Of a DNA stretch of 64,000 nucleotides, positions 44,966-55,410 are shown one piece after another. The stretch is from Temnopleurus reevesii (Eukaryota; Echinodermata; Echinoidea; Temnopleuroida; Temnopleuridae), in contig BQKZ01000696.1 in NCBI GenBank assembly GCA_036244855.1, positions 1 through 64,000 of the forward strand, read 5' to 3'. The position numbers were made by a program, and so were the translations under genes. Under the pieces are notes generated by a model, which had not been told where the DNA came from, ran no database searches, and was given only the letters and a program-made list of their open reading frames with translations. How positions within the stretch are numbered: position 1 is the stretch's first letter; each line of letters opens with the position of its first letter.

Positions 44966-47900
44966 ATGAATACATTGAGATTCATAGGTTATTTTCGAAG
45001 CTGTTTACGATATCCTCGAGTTCGAAAAAATGTCAATATCTCGCATTTTCTTCATCGCACTTTGGGAGCCGACATCAGCGGAATCGCAACCGGCTGGTTT
45101 GGGCGGGGATATGGACCAACATCTGCATCCATTTCAAGAGTCCTCCATGTCTGCTGTCAAGACAGATCAACAAAAGATCCTCAACATAATCCAGCCCCAA
45201 CTCGGACCAATGAACACCTAATTAAAGATCGGGGATTTCTGACAGTGATTTTAGCACAGCCTGACTTTCTCCTTCATCGCCGTTTGAATTCAGATTCTTC
45301 GAATTCAACTTCGAGTTTGGGTCAAAAATCTTCCTCCAATCTGGTTGGAACTGGATCATCAAATCAGCTTGATAAGGAAGGCCACCATCACCATGAACCA
45401 ATCGTTCAGCAGTTGAAGAAATTGGAAAACTCACTTAGATTTCATGGGTACTCAACCATCCGTATTGGGTTTGCTGTGTTTATCATTATCGGTAGGTATA
45501 AGAATTCTAGCCATAACGGTTGTTAGGTTGTTGCTTATTTTCGCTGTACCGGTACATAGCCTAAACCCAATCCCTATTTCATGTCACAGTGATATGTCAA
45601 ACTTTCAGAATTTTATGAAAAATATACTGCAATATTGAAAAGGAATTAGAAAACATAGGAATCAATTAATCGCTGAGTGAATATTGCTGTTTGATTAATT
45701 TCTGAAAATGTTTTTATTGTATTCTTTTAATAGATCAAAATTTGAATTACATTATAAGAAAGGGTATAATAGATGTTGACCTACCAGGTCCCAGCGATTA
45801 TTTGTTCCATTATTGATGAACTATTTATTATTCATTTCTTGTGCACATGTAGATATTTGCTGAGTAAAATCAAAGCAATTTCATCAAACCTCTTTGGTTG
45901 GTTTATCTTTTTTTTCTGTGTAAGAACTCAAGAACAGCCCATCTAAGAGAGAATAGATTCACAATCTTTGTTCTTTCCTTGAAAAGATTTGTAATAATGA
46001 CTAATCGTAATTTCCTGATATCTTCTGCCAGGTCTAATGGTATATCTTTTGCGGGAACCAATCAGAGAGAATGTTGCTGAGGAAGTTTCGCAGGTAGCCT
46101 CTCGTTCTCTGGAGCATGAACACGTCGCAATCAAGGCCGAGGAGTTTGCCAAATCTCTACTTCAGACACTCCTTCATGACGAGAACATGTGTGAGCTTGC
46201 AGCACAATTTGTCAAACAGGTAATTATATTTTGGGTCAATAAATGAAAATGTTTGATAAAATACAAAAAAGATAATTCGGTAGTCACTGCTCACTGGTAT
46301 AACATGAACGAAAGCTGAAGCTAATTAAATTAGTAATATTTAACGAGTAAGAAGGTCTTTTATGATCCAAACTTTGACCAAAGTTTGGGGCCAAAGAATA
46401 CAGCTTTGTTATTTGAGGAGTATGTCTACATCTTATGAAGATATTCTTCTGATTTACCCAAAAATGAATAAGAATAAGACAAAAAGTATATACCAAAGGC
46501 TTTTTCATAATCTTGTTCTGGAGTCGTCGTGGTGTAGTGGTTCCGAGTCTCGCCTTTTCAACCCGAGGGTCGTAGGTTCGAATCCCACCCATGGCGTCAA
46601 TTTCCTTCAGCAAGAAATGTATCTGCCATGTGCTGCACTCAACCCAGGTGAGGTGAATGGGTACCGGTAGGAAGAATTTCCTTGAATGCAGTGAGCGCCG
46701 AATGGTAGCCATGCTATAGCTGGGTAATAATGCACAGAGCGCATAGAAACACTTCGTATTAAGCGCTATATAAATGTTGTGTATTATCAGTATTATTATT
46801 CACCAATGACCTGTCAGAATGCTCATAAAATGTGTATGCACAGAATGTGCATTCTGTTAAACCTTTCATACAGAATCAATTTGTCTGTGTTTTCACAAAG
46901 TGATGATAGGTAAGTTACCTGTCATCCAATTTCATTGAAACATGTTATTCTATACAATTAACTCACATTTGAATTATTGCTATATCAGCATTCATTTTTC
47001 TTTGCGCAATAATACCCTTAGGCTTGCACCTAAAAATCGTTGTGAATTCACAGATATTATAGCAAGTGGTTTTTTTTTACTCGAAGTGCATAACTGCTTT
47101 CATCAACTGAGCAGAATAGCATCACTTAAGTTAATGCACAAACCCCAGTCGAGTCAAATTTTTGAAAGGGTGTTAAGCTGAGTATATCAACAAAATTTAT
47201 GAAACAAGCCAATAGGAAAACAACCGATTCAAGTCAATGGAAAACAAGAAAATCAGTCATCGATGTGCAAAGTTGAAACATTTGAAAAATCTTCTTCACA
47301 CCACACAGGTCTTGAACAGTCCAGAGATGAAGAAAGCCGGGCTAGCCTACATCGTTAACCTCCTCGAAGACCCCAACAGCAGACAGGTCTTGGCCTCCAC
47401 CATCAAACAGGTCCTACTCCTTGCCATCCACGACCCAGAGACCACGGCGGCGCTCAAGGCAGTCGTGGTGCTCATCCTGTCCGATCCAGAGTCCCAGCGG
47501 GCGGCGCGAGGTCTTATCGCGGCCGTCTTCAGACACGAAGAGCTCAAGGGGGCAGCAGCGGTGTTCTTCGCCGATGTTCTGACGTCACAAGCCGTGCTCA
47601 CACAAGCTAAACAACTAGGTAAGATGATTACTTTCCTTATTCCAACATGCAATAAATATTGATTAAAGTTCACTGCACTCTACACAACTTTAAGTCGTAT
47701 GACCTTAAGACCAAATCGGGCTTACGATAGCCTGAATAGTGCAAATAGATGCTGTAAAAAGAATTCTCAGGCATACTCTAGAACTGAGATGCATGATCTA
47801 AGGTTTTGGGGAGCGATTTTATCCCTCCCTCATAAGTGTTGGAGGGGGATGTAAATTTATCAGTGAACTGACAAAGACTTTACAGAAGAAAACTGTATTA

Positions 47901-48964
47901 GTTTAGCAAATCTAGTTTCCCTTATTTGCTTTCATAAATGAAGAGGTGTGCAACCATCCAAACCAAGGATTTGCAATTTGGCCAAAAAATGTTACTTTCT
48001 TCCGATAATTTATGGAGTAGATCTTAAAAGCTGTGAATAATCTTGAAATAGCATCAACAAATCTCTACATATCTGTTCAATCCAAATTTTAAACTAGTGT
48101 GGACAAAATTCTATGGAGAAAAGATATGAATGTGTACATATTTGAATAACAATTTGTAATAAGATCCAGGAATTCTTCTTTTGACCAAATAGTATTTCTA
48201 CATCTTATGAAGATATAGACTTATTTAGACTTAGAGAATTGTAAAACCCACTCTGAGACCTGAGAAGACACTCATTTGTTTATGAATAGCATGTCCACAT
48301 CTACTTGAGATAATGTTTTTTTACTTACTATAATCTTTTTAAAGCAGCTGAGCACATTTTGTTAATGAGGTAAGTTCACATCTTATGAAGATATACAACG
48401 GTTATTGAAGAAAACATGAAAATTGAATCACAGTACTAGAATAGACTATAGTATTCCGGACATAGATATCTGATGATTTAAATATTTGCATACCAGACAC
48501 TTGCTTGGCTAAATCCAGAGAATACATACAATGAGCATCCTGACCATTCTGTTTTCACTTACATGGTTTTGTTTGCATTATAGTACAACTACACACCTCT
48601 ATGGGAAGTAATCTTTTGTGTGTAAATTCAGGGAGTACTCACAATGGCCAGATCGTGCTTTGTATTGTTTGCAGTGCCCAAGCTGGTGGCGTAGGGCATT
48701 GTGAGCCCTACCATCAGAATTAATGCAACACAGAAAGAGTTAAATTGCATGTTTTATTTTTTTATTTGATGCCACTTCTTGAAGTAATGCTCCTAATTTG
48801 ATTCATTTACTTCCCATGCATTTGGTTATTCATGATTTTATTATTTATTTATTTATTTTTATATTATTATTTGTATTTCAGGGAAGGATGTGACCATGAG
48901 TGTGATAACAGATCCTCAACTCAAAGAGGAGACAGGCAAGTCATTTTGGCAGGCTCTCAAATAA
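44966..48964 (+). CDS. Unrecognised membrane-anchored helical-repeat protein, 368 residues to the first stop
   Basis: The exons 44966-45491, 46032-46219, 47309-47618 and 48882-48964 join in phase (1107 nt including TAA). The N-terminus MNTLRFIGYFRSCLRYPRVR is Arg-rich, lacks acidic residues and could be a mitochondrial presequence (inference). A Ser/His-rich linker follows, then one hydrophobic segment at about residues 163-182 (RIGFAVFIIIGLMVYLL) split by intron 1. The rest is all-helical with DP-capped short repeats: EDPNSRQVL, HDPETTAAL, SDPESQRAA and TDPQLKEET, the first three spaced 17-21 residues apart, rather like ARM/HEAT-type helices. I do not recognise the family. Exon 3 has clearly higher GC than its introns. 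The frame stays open for 174 codons after the TAA (48962-48964), so the true protein may end at 49489. A possible polyadenylation signal AATAAA is at 51179-51184. Confidence 0.8.
46521..46800 (+). mobile_element. tRNA-derived SINE with full tail
   Basis: The tRNA-like head (GGTGTAGTGG A box; GGTTCGAATCC B box, 46530-46590) is followed by a body with CAACCCAGGTGAGGTGAATG and GGGTACCGG and by the tail GCGCTATATAAATGTTG plus ATT repeats. This is the head-body-tail order of metazoan SINEs. The body resembles a conserved SINE core domain known from molluscs and deuterostomes, but I cannot name it securely. It lies in intron 2 of the helical-repeat gene. Confidence 0.8.
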
Positions 48965-49489
48965 TCAGTAACACCTCGTTGGTTCTCTGGAACTCCCACA
49001 AAATCTGAATCTCCTCCGCCGCCATATGAATTCTCTGATGATTCTTCGAAGAATCTTTCATCAGCACCATCGCCAGCAGAAAAGTCATATCAACCACCAT
49101 CACTGTCATCGCCACCATCATCACCATCATCACCATCATCGCCAACATCATCCCCATCATCACCAACATCATCTCCATCATCATCTTCTACATCAACACT
49201 ATCATCATTAGCTCCATCAACAACAACATCATCCTCATCTCCATCTTCTTCTTCCCTACCTCCCCCATCATCATCAATATCACCAGAATCATCAGTATCG
49301 CCACTACCACCACCACCCTCATCAACATCACCATCTCTATCATCACCACCATCATCCTCACCACCAACATCATCAGAACCACTATCCTCGATACAAACTT
49401 CACTCAATTCACAGGAAAGATCATCAGAGGAAGAGGAAGCCTCAGCTGAAGAACAATTACTTGATGAAGATGCAAAAATTCTTACTTGA
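48965..49489 (+). CDS. In-frame 174-codon extension after the TAA of the helical-repeat gene
   Basis: Directly after TAA the same frame reads SVTPRWFSGTPTKSESPPPP, then a Ser/Pro-rich stretch coded by TCA/CCA repeats (49082-49390), then QTSLNSQERSSEEEEASAEE and ends at TGA (49487-49489). The repeat part is open in more than one frame and proves nothing. The 39 codons before it and about 32 after it are not repetitive and look coding (acidic tail). Either the TAA is an error or nonsense allele, or it is read through. Confidence 0.6.
   Translation, partial: SVTPRWFSGTPTKSESPPPPYEFSDDSSKNLSSAPSPAEKSYQPPSLSSPPSSPSSPSSPTSSPSSPTSSPSSSSTSTLSSLAPSTTTSSSSPSSSSLPPPSSSISPESSVSPLPPPPSSTSPSLSSPPSSSPPTSSEPLSSIQTSLNSQERSSEEEEASAEEQLLDEDAKILT
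49082..49390. repeat. (TCA/CCA)n trinucleotide tract
   Basis: About 300 bp are dominated by TCA, CCA and ACA triplets. On the minus strand this produces Asp/Met-rich open frames and on the plus strand a His-rich one; those are artefacts. In the frame of the upstream gene it reads Ser/Pro. Confidence 0.85.
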
Positions 49490-50066
49490 ATTATTGCCAA
49501 GAAATGTGCACTTGCCTTATGAAATACAGTGAACCCTTGTTATTAGAAGGTCATTGGTACCACGAAAATATCCTTGTATTGGTATATCATGGTAGATGTA
49601 CAAAATAGTACAGAGACCTTGGACCATAAAAATCACTCTGTATATAAGGTAACTTGTTCCATCTTACTATTAATCCAAAACTTTTTAAGGGAATTTAATA
49701 TTCCTGAACTTGCTTGGACAGATACTCTACATTAGTGAATTGGTGTCAATACAGTGGATGTACATGATATACGGTCATTACTAAATGGCCATTTTAATTT
49801 TACTTTTTGAGAATCTCCTTGAATTCTGTGACAACTATGGAGAATTCTTTTGTTGATTTAATGTTAACTGAAAATGACAATTTGTATGCATGAGGATATA
49901 CATATGCATACATCAAGATGTTATTCATGGTCCATCCTCGAGGTCACATAGAAATGAACACTGTTATCGAATGCAATATCCGGATATATACCTCAAATAG
50001 ACCTCAAACTTAATGATTTTTCCTTAGCACAAAAGAATCCGTAATTGGAAAAGTAGGCCTATCAAC

Positions 50067-50766
50067 TAAACTCCTCAAAAAAAGTTTGGAAATCTTAAGT
50101 TTACGGACACATAGCATAAATATGGGAAATCTATATCCATATCGAGTCATATCACTGAAAAGAGTGTTTTATTATCTAAAGAATGACACCTTATTTGTTT
50201 CCAGAGGTTATTTAACAGCTGAATAATTCTCTTTGAAGTATAAAAAAGTATGGACGCAAAAACTGCAAATCAGTAATTGTACCTATTGTAGTCACGTTGT
50301 TAAACTATGGCTTTAAATGGATACAAGCCTGTGAATGGATGGATCGATGAATAAAATAACGAATAATCAATGCTAATCAATTTATAAAGATGTTTATTAC
50401 AATGACTGGTAACAATCTAAAAATTTCACCTGAAAAAAAAGCTCATTTATTCATTATTTCACTCTTTAATTAATCGTTTCTTCCTGCTCTTGCATCAATT
50501 CTATCCATTTAAAACCACATTTTAATGGTGACACTACAGTACACTACAGTAAGTCAATTACAAATTTTGCAGTTTTTACTATCGTACCTTCGTTACTTTC
50601 ATAAGGAATTGCTTAGCCGTGAAATAACATCTGTAAATAAATGAGATGCCATTCTTTAGGTAATAAATCACTCTTTTCAGTGATATAGCCCGATATAGAA
50701 ATAAATTTCCCATATTTTTGCTATGTGTCCGTAAACTTAGATGTCCAAACTTTTTTTGAGGAGTTT
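50067..50766. mobile_element. 700-bp terminal-inverted-repeat DNA element
   Basis: The ends TAAACTCCTCAAAAAAAGTT and AACTTTTTTTGAGGAGTTTA are inverted, and the arms continue through TTTACGGACACATAGCA / TGCTATGTGTCCGTAAA and the region near TATCACTGAAAAGAGTG. Ends begin and finish with TA, as in Tc1/mariner-like elements. No transposase frame is visible, so it is non-autonomous. Confidence 0.85.
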
Positions 50767-51599
50767 ATTTGAACTTAGACTTACGATTAATATTTATCGT
50801 AAGTTGAAGTAATTTGCATCTTTTATGTTACAGACCCCTGGTTGGTAAATTGATAAACTTGATGACATGCTTTCTATTGAAGAGATAGATATTGTCTGAT
50901 GTGCCATTAATATTGCCAATATTGTATTCTATATTATTTCTCTGAAATATTTTCCTGCAATATATGTTGAGTAGCTGTCAAATCGATTTGGATAATTCGC
51001 ATAAGATCGGTCTAAAGATGTTTGACCCAAATTTTGTAGCAATGAACTTCGATGTGTGACTGACCCCGAAAATTACAGATATCTCCTGTGTGTTATATGC
51101 TTTACTGTAAGTTGACATTCCAGAATATTGCCAAAGAATTAAGAATTATATTTGTATTTGTTTTTGTAAATATCTTCCAATAAATTTGTTTAATTTAATC
51201 AAGTAATCCTGTGTTCTCTTGTTTTCAGCACATGCCATGTGCACTTGTGTATGCCAGGCTAAATCCAGGGTTATAATGATGCAAAGTGCCTTGAGCACTC
51301 CGCAGAGTGGATATGTGCACTATACAAATTGTATATTATCACCGTTTTTATTATCATTAATTGTAATGTGCATTATAATTCTAAAATAATAAATAGCAAA
51401 CAAACTTAAATTCAGTCGGAGATAAAAAAAACAACGTAGCACAACTCTTATTTCTAGAGCTTAAATCGTTATAGAGATGTTCTTTTTCTTAGTCAAATGT
51501 GACTCATACAAAATTCACCATGAACATTACACACAAAGAAAGTGGACAGAATAATGTTCCTTTCAGCAAAAAAATGTGACAACAATAGAATGTGACACC

Positions 51600-51752
51600 A
51601 GGGCCCCGTAACATAAAGGTTTGCGATTAATTGCTAATCTGATAGCGATTGATATCAATCGCAAGTCTATGGCAAATCATGCCCTAAAGTTTGCTGTTGA
51701 TCGCAAAATCAAATAGCGATTAATCGCAAACCTTCATAATACGGAGCCCAGG
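51600..51752. mobile_element. Palindromic MITE, GGGCCCCGTAAC family, copy 3
   Basis: Same inverted ends and internal AATCGC/GCGATT mirrors as 28571-28724 and 32081-32232. The right end is slightly decayed (ATACGGAGCCC). Confidence 0.8.
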
Positions 51753-52475
51753 AAGGTGTATCACAAAGCATATTACAGTGACTAATTAAACAATGCAAAC
51801 TATAAGTCAAGTGAAATCCTAGACTTTTAATTGGATGAAGTGTATTGTATCTGGCTGATGTGTCAGGAACAGTCAACTGTCGCGTAAACCACCCGTGTAA
51901 TGCAATGAAAGTCTATCTATGTCTTTATTCATTCAATTAAAGTATTGAGATTTTGCAAGAAATTTAATTCATTGCAACAAACCATAATCTTCTCACCTCT
52001 AAGTCCCTGGTACAAATAATTGTATTAGCTTGTGATAATTGACTATAATGTACTAAAAACTTACTAAATATTACAATAGAGTGAGAATTTACAATTCAAA
52101 ATATCAAGGTGTTACAATTTTCTATTTAAAAAAAATAATCATATACACATTGAAAGCATCAATGAGTGTATGTTGCATTTTGTGAGTACCTTAAATGGCA
52201 GTGCTGGATATTAAAAAATCAGCCACTGGAAAGACAATACAAGAATAGAAAGATGTATTGGATATATTATTTGAAAACGAAATCATTGTAGATAATTTTC
52301 CCCAAAACTTTGAAGAATATTTTTGTACACCACATGATTAATTTTGCAAAACACATTTAATATTCCCACAAAAACTAACAATATTCCATATTGAAAATCA
52401 TAAAAAAGGGACTATATCTAAGAAAAAAAAGGATAAAATACCAAACATAAATGTATCTGCACCAAAAGTTTAAAA

Positions 52476-53488
52476 AGTTGTAAATCAAGATGTGTGATTA
52501 ATATCTGTCTGCAATTACACCAGAATTGAACAGTTTCATGTTTCTTTTCTTTGTTCCCTTCTTCTTAATGTTACTTTCCAATATCCTCTGTAAAATACCT
52601 ATATATCAAAATATTTACAGACACCATTCATGGTTTTAAAGTGATGACAAGTAAGCACAATATTTTGTCTAGCACTGTACATGTTTGCATACTCTAGATT
52701 TTTATTTAATCCATGACAATTAAAGGGGAATCACGAAGGCATTATCAAGCCTGGAACGTGCGGGGTTGACGAACGGAATGCGAACAGAGTGCGAAAAGTG
52801 ATTGGTATTGTGAGATCAAAAAAGGGAAGACATTTCGAGCAAGAATGAAACGAAAATTGGACGAACCAAACAACTTCCACTGAAGCCTTTGAAATGGTTA
52901 TATGCACACAAATGAAAGAATTTCCCCGATTTATACCGGGTATTCCTGTTCAACATTACTCAGCAGAATAAGAGGAAGGAATTTCCTTATGTGTACATAA
53001 TAGACACTGCTTGAAATACACTGCTTGAAATGGTTCAGTAAATAGACATGTCCAATGAATGAAATGTTACAATAACAACCCAACTCCTTGAGTGTGGCAA
53101 TTATTTTCTCAGATATAAAAGGCATAAGAAACAAAGGAAAGAATGTGCGAGCGTACTATTTGATTTACGACAACAATGCACTTGCACCTTACTTCCAAGA
53201 GCGTTTGCCGTCATAGTATTTTGGATAGCTTTACAGGACANAGTTGTAAATCAAGATGTGTGATTAATATCTGTCTGCAATTACACCATAGTTAAATAGT
53301 TTTATATGTTTCTTTTCTTTTTTCCCTTCTTCTTAATCAATTTCTAATATCTTCTGTAAAATACCTATATATAAAAATAGTTACAGACACCATTCTTGGT
53401 TTTAAAGTGATGACAAGTAAGCACAATATTTTGCCTAGTACTGTACAAGTTTGCATACTCTAGATTTGTATTTAATCCATGACAATTA
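52476..53488. repeat. Haplotype-like duplication with an insertion in copy 1, N at 53241
   Basis: Blocks 52476-52724 and 53242-53488 are about 95% alike by eye. Copy 1 runs into AGGGGAATCACGAAGGC right after TTAA (52720-52723). Copy 2 continues through the same TTAA into AT-rich sequence. The 52724-53240 segment is therefore probably an element inserted at TTAA in one haplotype and cut by the assembly join. Confidence 0.75.
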
Positions 53489-55191
53489 AAATTTTATATA
53501 TTTTTAAACATATTTTTATTTGCAACATCACTCATGATTTCATGATTCATCATTGCTAGCTGTTCAGCAAAAATAAACAAACATTTATTTTACACTCATA
53601 ATTCAGCCTTTGAATTATAATTCAAAATGATATAAAAATCTTGGTAAAACAGACAATATTTCAGGAGATATGCAAACATTATCTTAGTACTTTCTGTATC
53701 AAGGCAAATTCAAGGCATTAATCATGTTAAAATTTCATGATGTATAAGAATTTTTCTGAGCTACTCAATCAATTCAAATATTCAAACATTTTCTAAACTT
53801 CTTATATTTAGATTAAGATATTCAAATCTTGCTAAAACAACAATAATTCATTTGATAGATATAATTAAAAAATGTATTAGTACTTTACGCTCTATATATA
53901 AACAAATTTAAGGCAATTGATTCAAATTGAAAATTTACTACAAAAATAAAGTTTTCTGAGTGAAAGACTAGGCATATTGCAAGCTGAAAGAAAGATGTAT
54001 TTGTTTTACTTTGCAATTTTCAAATTAAAATAATTGCAAAATCATTCGGCTACATTTTCAATACACATGGCAGCTAGGAATGTAACCCTAAATAAATATT
54101 TGGGCACTTCCATGGCTTTGTCATCTCTGTTAAGCTAACAGTGAGTAAATATCTTGATAAATTCCTAAACATTAAATATATGTTTCACAGATATTTCAAT
54201 GAATTCTCATGAGTAGTTGTCTAGAGATTTACCTTTTTTGGCGTAATGGGCAGGCAAATTTTGTAGAATTGCTCTTTTCACAAATCAATGCACACATTTT
54301 ATTGCCCAGTTTTTACCAAAAAAATCATTAAAATTTGAAAAAGGATATATTCTTGAAATTGTCATTCTAATATATCATATTAATACATAATTGTAAATAA
54401 TCATTCTTCACCCATTTCTGTGGGATACTCCCACTTTTCAAGATCCTCCTCTCAGTGCTCTCATATACCAGCACAAAAAAATGTTAATCTACCAAGTTGT
54501 CATGATGTAGTGCTGACAAATGATAAGCATACATAATTCATATTCAAAATTTGCAAGCATAGCATGTGATAAACTAATAAAATTATTTCCAAATAATGAA
54601 ATTTAAATGATTTCTGAATAGTTTTTTTCTTCATTTATATTTTCTGTAATCCATACAGGTACATTGTAACCTTGAAGTGATATTCTGGAAGGCTGTACGT
54701 TGAACCAGAGAGCGATCAATGTATTCACAATCATTTCGAAATTACGTATTTCAGTAAAAGTAACAGACCAGTGCAGTATTTCGTGTACTTGAGTGAAGTT
54801 TCTTGATAACAATGAGTTTACTTTGGAAATGATGATAACAGATTTACAGGAGTAAGCAAACACAAATACAGCAGACCTTGCCTATGTAAACATACATGTA
54901 AGTTTTAAAAAATTGTCTAAGTGAAAGGTAATTTTTTTACAGTCCTATCTTCTTGATATTCTATTGTTCTTTACCCCTCGTATGTCAAATTTTCTCAAAG
55001 TTGAAACTCTCTTCAGTCCCAATGTATTCAACTTTACAAAAGTTGACTGTAGTAATGTTGTTATATCAGTTGCATAACTGTTTGAACCATTTATTGTATG
55101 ATCGCTTTTATGATTTTGTTAATAGCTATACATTCATATACAATTATCTATATAATCTCAAAATTACAATGTGTAATATAATGCCCCGGTG

Positions 55192-55314
55192 ACATAGGAC
55201 CCCGGAAGCAACACGCTTCACCCCGACTCTTTCTTAATTCACACTTAACTGCCTCAGAACAACGAATCGGGGTGAATCGTGTTGCTTCCCGGGTCCTATG
55301 TGACCGGGGCTTAA
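55192..55314. mobile_element. Palindromic MITE, AAGCCCCGGTCAC family, copy 2
   Basis: A 123-bp hairpin-forming palindrome (GCCCCGGTGACATAGGACC / GGTCCTATGTGACCGGGGC), closely related to 26836-26967. It lies about 100 bp downstream of the PARP stop codon, so it may be transcribed in its 3' UTR. Confidence 0.85.
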
Positions 55315-55410
55315 GCTGTGACATCGCTGGTATCAGCTACATGTGAAGGGGAAAATGTAACAAATGCCTTAAACATAAATCCAGTCTTTACGTATAGGTC
55401 CAGACCTCAT

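Larger units (their letters stand above)
49490..55410. other. Intergenic: 3' flanks of the helical-repeat and PARP genes
   Basis: AT-rich with no supported exon. Contents: a MITE fragment at 49535-49660, the large inverted-repeat element 50067-50766, a SINE-like tail (about 51235-51355, with GCCTTGAGCACTCCGCAGAG), the MITE at 51600-51752, a haplotype-like duplication with a truncated insertion (52476-53488) and the MITE at 55192-55314. The PARP 3' UTR should lie within the last few hundred bases. Confidence 0.6.

Noticed and set aside
46524..46596. Functional tRNA gene
   Set aside because: The A and B boxes are followed by a SINE body and tail, and the cloverleaf pairing is poor.
49026..49500. 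His-rich plus-strand frame and Asp/Met-rich minus-strand frames
   Set aside because: Shadows of the TCA/CCA repeat; only the frame continuous with the upstream gene has non-repetitive flanks that look coding.
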